Source: Deltaproteobacteria bacterium
GTDB lineage: Bacteria; Desulfobacterota; Desulfuromonadia; Geobacterales; Pseudopelobacteraceae
Direction of reading: 5' to 3'
Length of the DNA stretch: 8,359 bases
NCBI GenBank assembly: GCA_016219145.1
Contig: JACRCG010000291.1
Span: 1-8,359 of the forward strand
Shown: positions 5,616 through 8,359 of the stretch, one piece after another
Layout: every line of letters begins with the position of its first letter
Numbering within the stretch: position 1 is the first letter of the stretch
Notes under the pieces: model-generated
What the model was told of the DNA's origin: nothing
What the model saw: only the letters and a program-made list of their open reading frames with translations
Database searches by the model: none
Made by a program: the position numbers and the translations under genes

Positions 5616-6625
5616 ATATCATCAAAATAACTACCGCTGCTTTTTGCATCGCCGCGCTGCTAATCGGCGGCTGCAAGGAGAGTCCGAAGAGAAACGTCAC
5701 TCCGCACGAAAAAGTCACGATCGGAGTCGCGGCCCAGATATTGTCCGCGCCGGTGATAATCGCCATTGAAAATGGGTACTTCAAGGATGAGGGGCTGGAC
5801 GTCACTGTCAAAGAATATGATTTCGGCAAACTCTGCCTTGAAGCCATGTTTGCCGGTCAGGTTGATCTGTCGACGGTCGCGCAGCTGCCGGTCGTGCTGA
5901 ACAGTTTCAAAAGAGATGATTTCTCTGTTATAGCCTCATTTAACTATAACTACGACGACTCAAAGATCATTGTGCGCAAGGACAGAGGGATTAACAGCGG
6001 AGCGGATTTTAAAGGCAAAACAATCGGCGTTCCTTTCGGAACCTCGGCTCATTTTTTCATGGATGTATATTTAAGCTATGGCAACATCACCAGAGAGGGC
6101 GCCAAAGCGGTAAATGTTCCGGCAAAAGAGCTGCCTGCTGCAATCAAAGAGGGTACGGTGGATGCCGTTTCAGTTTTCGAACCATACGCGTATGAGACGA
6201 CAAAACTTTTGCGGGATAACGCATCAAGGCTGCCCAGAATAGAGATATTCAAGGAGATATTCAATCTTGCCGCAATGAATGATTTTTCAGTAAACCACCC
6301 TGAAACCATTCAAAAAGTTCTGAGAGCTATTGACCGGGCGGTTATTTTTGCCAAGCAGAACAGGAACGAAACCATAGCAATATTGACTCGAAAACTAAAG
6401 GTGGATCAGAGGTTTCTGGAAAAAGAGTGGGATGGCTATTCACCGGGTCTTTCCCTTGATCAGTCGCTTGTATTAAGCATGGAAGATCAGGCCCGTTGGG
6501 CGATCAACAACAGGCTGACGGACAAAAAAGATATTCCGAACTATCTTAAGTTTATCCGCCAGAACACCTTGCGGGCTGTAAAGCCTGAGGCGGTGACGGT
6601 TATAATGCCGAGGGGAAAGCCATGA
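5612..6625 (+). CDS. NMT1/SsuA-type solute-binding lipoprotein
   Basis: This 337-residue product has a lipoprotein signal: a hydrophobic stretch about 7-18 and the lipobox LIGGC with C21 as the lipidated residue. The mature protein, from VTIGVA at 35, follows the type-2 periplasmic binding fold of the nitrate/sulfonate/thiamine-precursor binding family (COG0715): SAPVIIAIENGYF, GLDVTVKEY, LPVVLNSF, a domain hinge with GKTIGVPFGTSAHFF, VDAVSVFEPYAY, and a helical C-terminal part. Length is normal. Such proteins usually deliver a small organic or oxyanion solute to an ABC permease, but no permease or ATPase gene is seen here. The start overlaps the kinase stop (ATGA at 5612-5615), with AAGGAG at 5598-5603 8 nt before the ATG. 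The context suggests a membrane-tethered receptor feeding the neighbouring sensors; transport through a permease encoded elsewhere is the alternative. The ligand cannot be told from sequence. Confidence 0.92.
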   Translation: MNIIKITTAAFCIAALLIGGCKESPKRNVTPHEKVTIGVAAQILSAPVIIAIENGYFKDEGLDVTVKEYDFGKLCLEAMFAGQVDLSTVAQLPVVLNSFKRDDFSVIASFNYNYDDSKIIVRKDRGINSGADFKGKTIGVPFGTSAHFFMDVYLSYGNITREGAKAVNVPAKELPAAIKEGTVDAVSVFEPYAYETTKLLRDNASRLPRIEIFKEIFNLAAMNDFSVNHPETIQKVLRAIDRAVIFAKQNRNETIAILTRKLKVDQRFLEKEWDGYSPGLSLDQSLVLSMEDQARWAINNRLTDKKDIPNYLKFIRQNTLRAVKPEAVTVIMPRGKP

Positions 6626-7620
6626 AAAATGTGTTCAGCTGGATCATTATCATTTCTCTGATGTTAGCCGCAGACGCTACAAATCTGTGGGCGGTCCCCA
6701 CCGCCGGGGCATCAAACGCGGTTACTATCGGTGTTGCCCAGTCGCTCCCTTCAGCCCCGATCCTGATCGCCATTGAAAATGGGTATTTCTCCGATGCCGG
6801 CTTGTCAGTCAAGGTCAGAGAATACGCTTACGGCAAGGTAGCCATGGTGGCGTTGCTGAAGGGAGAGGTCTCTCTTGTCACAGCCGGAGACCTGCCTGTC
6901 GTCCTGCACAGCTTTGAGCGCAGCGATTTTGTGATCTTAGCCATGTATGCATTCTCCCATAATCACAGTAAACTGATCAGCCGCAAGGACAGGGGTATTA
7001 CAAAACCCTCCGATCTGAAAGGAAAAAAAGTCGGCCTCCCTTTCGGCACTACGACACAGTATTTTCTGGATACATTTCTTAACGCCAATATGATTTCTCC
7101 GGCCGACCTGAAGATGTTGAACGTTCCGGCGAACGAATTGCCCGCCGCTCTGGCCGATGGCAAGGTTGATGCCATAGCGGATTTTGAGCCCTACGCATAT
7201 CAGGCAACAATACTCCTTAAAGGGAGTGCATATACCTTCCCCAAGACCGGACTGTACCGAGAGACATTCAATTTAGTCGCCATGAAAGAGTTTTTGCTGA
7301 AGGAACCCGAGTCGGCAATAAAACTGCTTCGGGCTGTTGACCGGGCTGAGGCATTTATCCGTACCAACAGGAAAGAGGCGATAGCTATCATCAGCAGAAA
7401 ACTCGGCATAGAGCAGCAGTTTCTGTTAGAGCGCTGGGAGGATTACTCATTTGCTCTAGTACTCGACCAGGCACTGCTTATGTCGCTGGAAGACGTAGCC
7501 AGATGGGCCATCAGAAGCAAACAGACTGGCAAGAAGAATGTTCCGAATTATCTGCGTTATATCTATCAGGATGCCCTCCGGGCGGTAAAACCGGAAAACT
7601 TGAGGATTTTCAGCAAATGA
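6622..7620 (+). CDS. Second NMT1/SsuA-type solute-binding protein (tandem paralogue)
   Basis: The 332-residue product starts with an ordinary signal peptide (hydrophobic about 5-17, cleavage likely after the Ala at 24 in NLWA) and has no lipobox Cys, so it should be soluble in the periplasm. From VTIGVA (residue 34) to AVKPE near the end it aligns with the preceding protein without gaps; a hand count gives about 150 identities in 292 positions. Shared blocks include IAIENGYF, RKDRGI, PFGT, NVPA-ELPAA, FEPYAY, LDQ and PNYL. The tandem pair therefore arose by duplication and has diverged, most strongly at about residues 102-112, 156-164 and 201-212. The ATG overlaps the upstream stop in an ATGA (6622-6625), with AGGGG at 6611-6615 before it. 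Its own stop overlaps the next start in the same way. A role in ligand sensing with the flanking sensor genes is inferred. Confidence 0.92.
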   Translation: MKNVFSWIIIISLMLAADATNLWAVPTAGASNAVTIGVAQSLPSAPILIAIENGYFSDAGLSVKVREYAYGKVAMVALLKGEVSLVTAGDLPVVLHSFERSDFVILAMYAFSHNHSKLISRKDRGITKPSDLKGKKVGLPFGTTTQYFLDTFLNANMISPADLKMLNVPANELPAALADGKVDAIADFEPYAYQATILLKGSAYTFPKTGLYRETFNLVAMKEFLLKEPESAIKLLRAVDRAEAFIRTNRKEAIAIISRKLGIEQQFLLERWEDYSFALVLDQALLMSLEDVARWAIRSKQTGKKNVPNYLRYIYQDALRAVKPENLRIFSK

Positions 7621-8359
7621 AAATTGAAAAACGCCTATCCATCATGTTGGCAGTTTCACTGGTGATACTGATCGCATTCGGCGCCTCCCTGATCTATTCC
7701 TACCATCAGGAGCGGATATCCTTTGTCGAGCATGACATGGCTGAAGAGATATATCAGAAAACATTCAAACTGAACGCGCTGGCCTATGATTACCTCATGA
7801 ATCCAACTGAAAGGGCGCTGGAGCAGTGGCGGCAACTCTCGGATGATCTGGCAAATCTCAGTTCAACCACCGTCTATGTCAAAGAGGAGCAGAAGGCCAT
7901 TCTTCATGAGATCAATAGCAGGCATAAAGCGATTGACGACTCGTTTCGCTCGCTTGTCCGGATTCACAGTGATCATGACACTATGGAAACAAAGAGGCAC
8001 GAGCTATATCGCGATCTGGAAACAAGAGTATCAAGCCATCTGCTCCTTGAGATGCAGACTATAATTGAGCTCAGCATCCGGATGGGTAGGATCGGGGATG
8101 ATCAGTTAGGACGCATCCGGAATATCACCTCAATAGTAAGGGTTGGCTTCTTTGTAATACTTTTTTTCATGTTGATGTTGAACGCCTATTGGCAGCGTAA
8201 AGGAATCATTCTGCCGGTCAAACAGCTGATGAAGGGCGTGGAAATCATCGGCGCCGGTGATCTGGATTACAAGACCGGTATAGCGACAAATGACGAAATC
8301 GGCGAACTGTCGGCGGCGTTCGACAGGATGACTGATAATCTGAAGCATTCCACCGAACA
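7617..8359 (+). CDS. N-terminal part of a membrane sensor protein (TM-sensor-TM-HAMP), cut by window end
   Basis: The frame opens with ATG at 7617, overlapping the upstream stop (ATGA, 7617-7620), and stays open for 247 codons to the window edge. GAGGA at 7602-7606 lies 10 nt before the start. The translation shows TM1 at about 8-28, a mostly helical periplasmic region of about 145 residues (30-172) without Cache motifs, and TM2 at about 173-190. A HAMP domain (about 190-243) follows, with its typical Pro (P200 in ILPVKQL) and NDEIGELSAAFDRM. The helical sensor between two membrane spans resembles four-helix-bundle sensor modules. Which output follows (histidine kinase, cyclic-di-GMP enzyme or chemoreceptor) cannot be seen; a second histidine kinase is the likeliest guess from the operon. 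Its coupling to the two binding-protein genes suggests it listens to one of them. Confidence 0.85.
   Translation, partial: MKIEKRLSIMLAVSLVILIAFGASLIYSYHQERISFVEHDMAEEIYQKTFKLNALAYDYLMNPTERALEQWRQLSDDLANLSSTTVYVKEEQKAILHEINSRHKAIDDSFRSLVRIHSDHDTMETKRHELYRDLETRVSSHLLLEMQTIIELSIRMGRIGDDQLGRIRNITSIVRVGFFVILFFMLMLNAYWQRKGIILPVKQLMKGVEIIGAGDLDYKTGIATNDEIGELSAAFDRMTDNLKHSTE

Overview
The window reads as a chromosomal stretch from a Gram-negative, probably anaerobic, bacterium. The mix of a multi-domain hybrid sensor kinase, a DUF6448-type exported protein, a rubrerythrin-like ferritin protein and G/C-run palindromic repeats recalls Geobacter-type Desulfuromonadota. That placement is inference from gene style, not from a marker gene. 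All convincing genes lie on the + strand.

Left part (1-2541): four small genes, three of them for exported proteins. They are a YceI-family periplasmic lipocalin-like protein (20-607), a two-repeat ferritin-like diiron protein (703-1158) closed by a strong intrinsic terminator (1181-1212), a short His/Cys-rich exported protein with a CzcI-like layout (1310-1657), and a DUF6448 protein with a cleavable signal peptide and a His-rich tail (1858-2541). A 91-bp imperfect palindrome (1715-1805) lies between the last two.

Middle (2542-2990): a 449-base stretch without a gene. It carries two related G/C-run palindromic elements (2564-2725 and 2808-2901) and a perfect 6-bp hairpin (2961-2976) directly in front of the next ribosome binding site.

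Right part (2991-8359, running off the window): a tight operon in which every junction is an ATGA overlap. The order is a membrane hybrid histidine kinase (Cache-like sensor, HAMP, PAS, HisKA, HATPase, receiver), a lipoprotein NMT1/SsuA-type solute-binding protein, a second, collinear solute-binding protein with an ordinary signal peptide (about half identical to the first), and the N-terminal part of another TM-sensor-TM-HAMP signalling protein. No ABC permease or ATPase gene occurs in the window. The most attractive reading is that the paired binding proteins serve as periplasmic ligand receptors for the flanking sensor proteins rather than for uptake. This is the main candidate for an undescribed system here. 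The ligand, the output and the 3' end of the operon cannot be seen.
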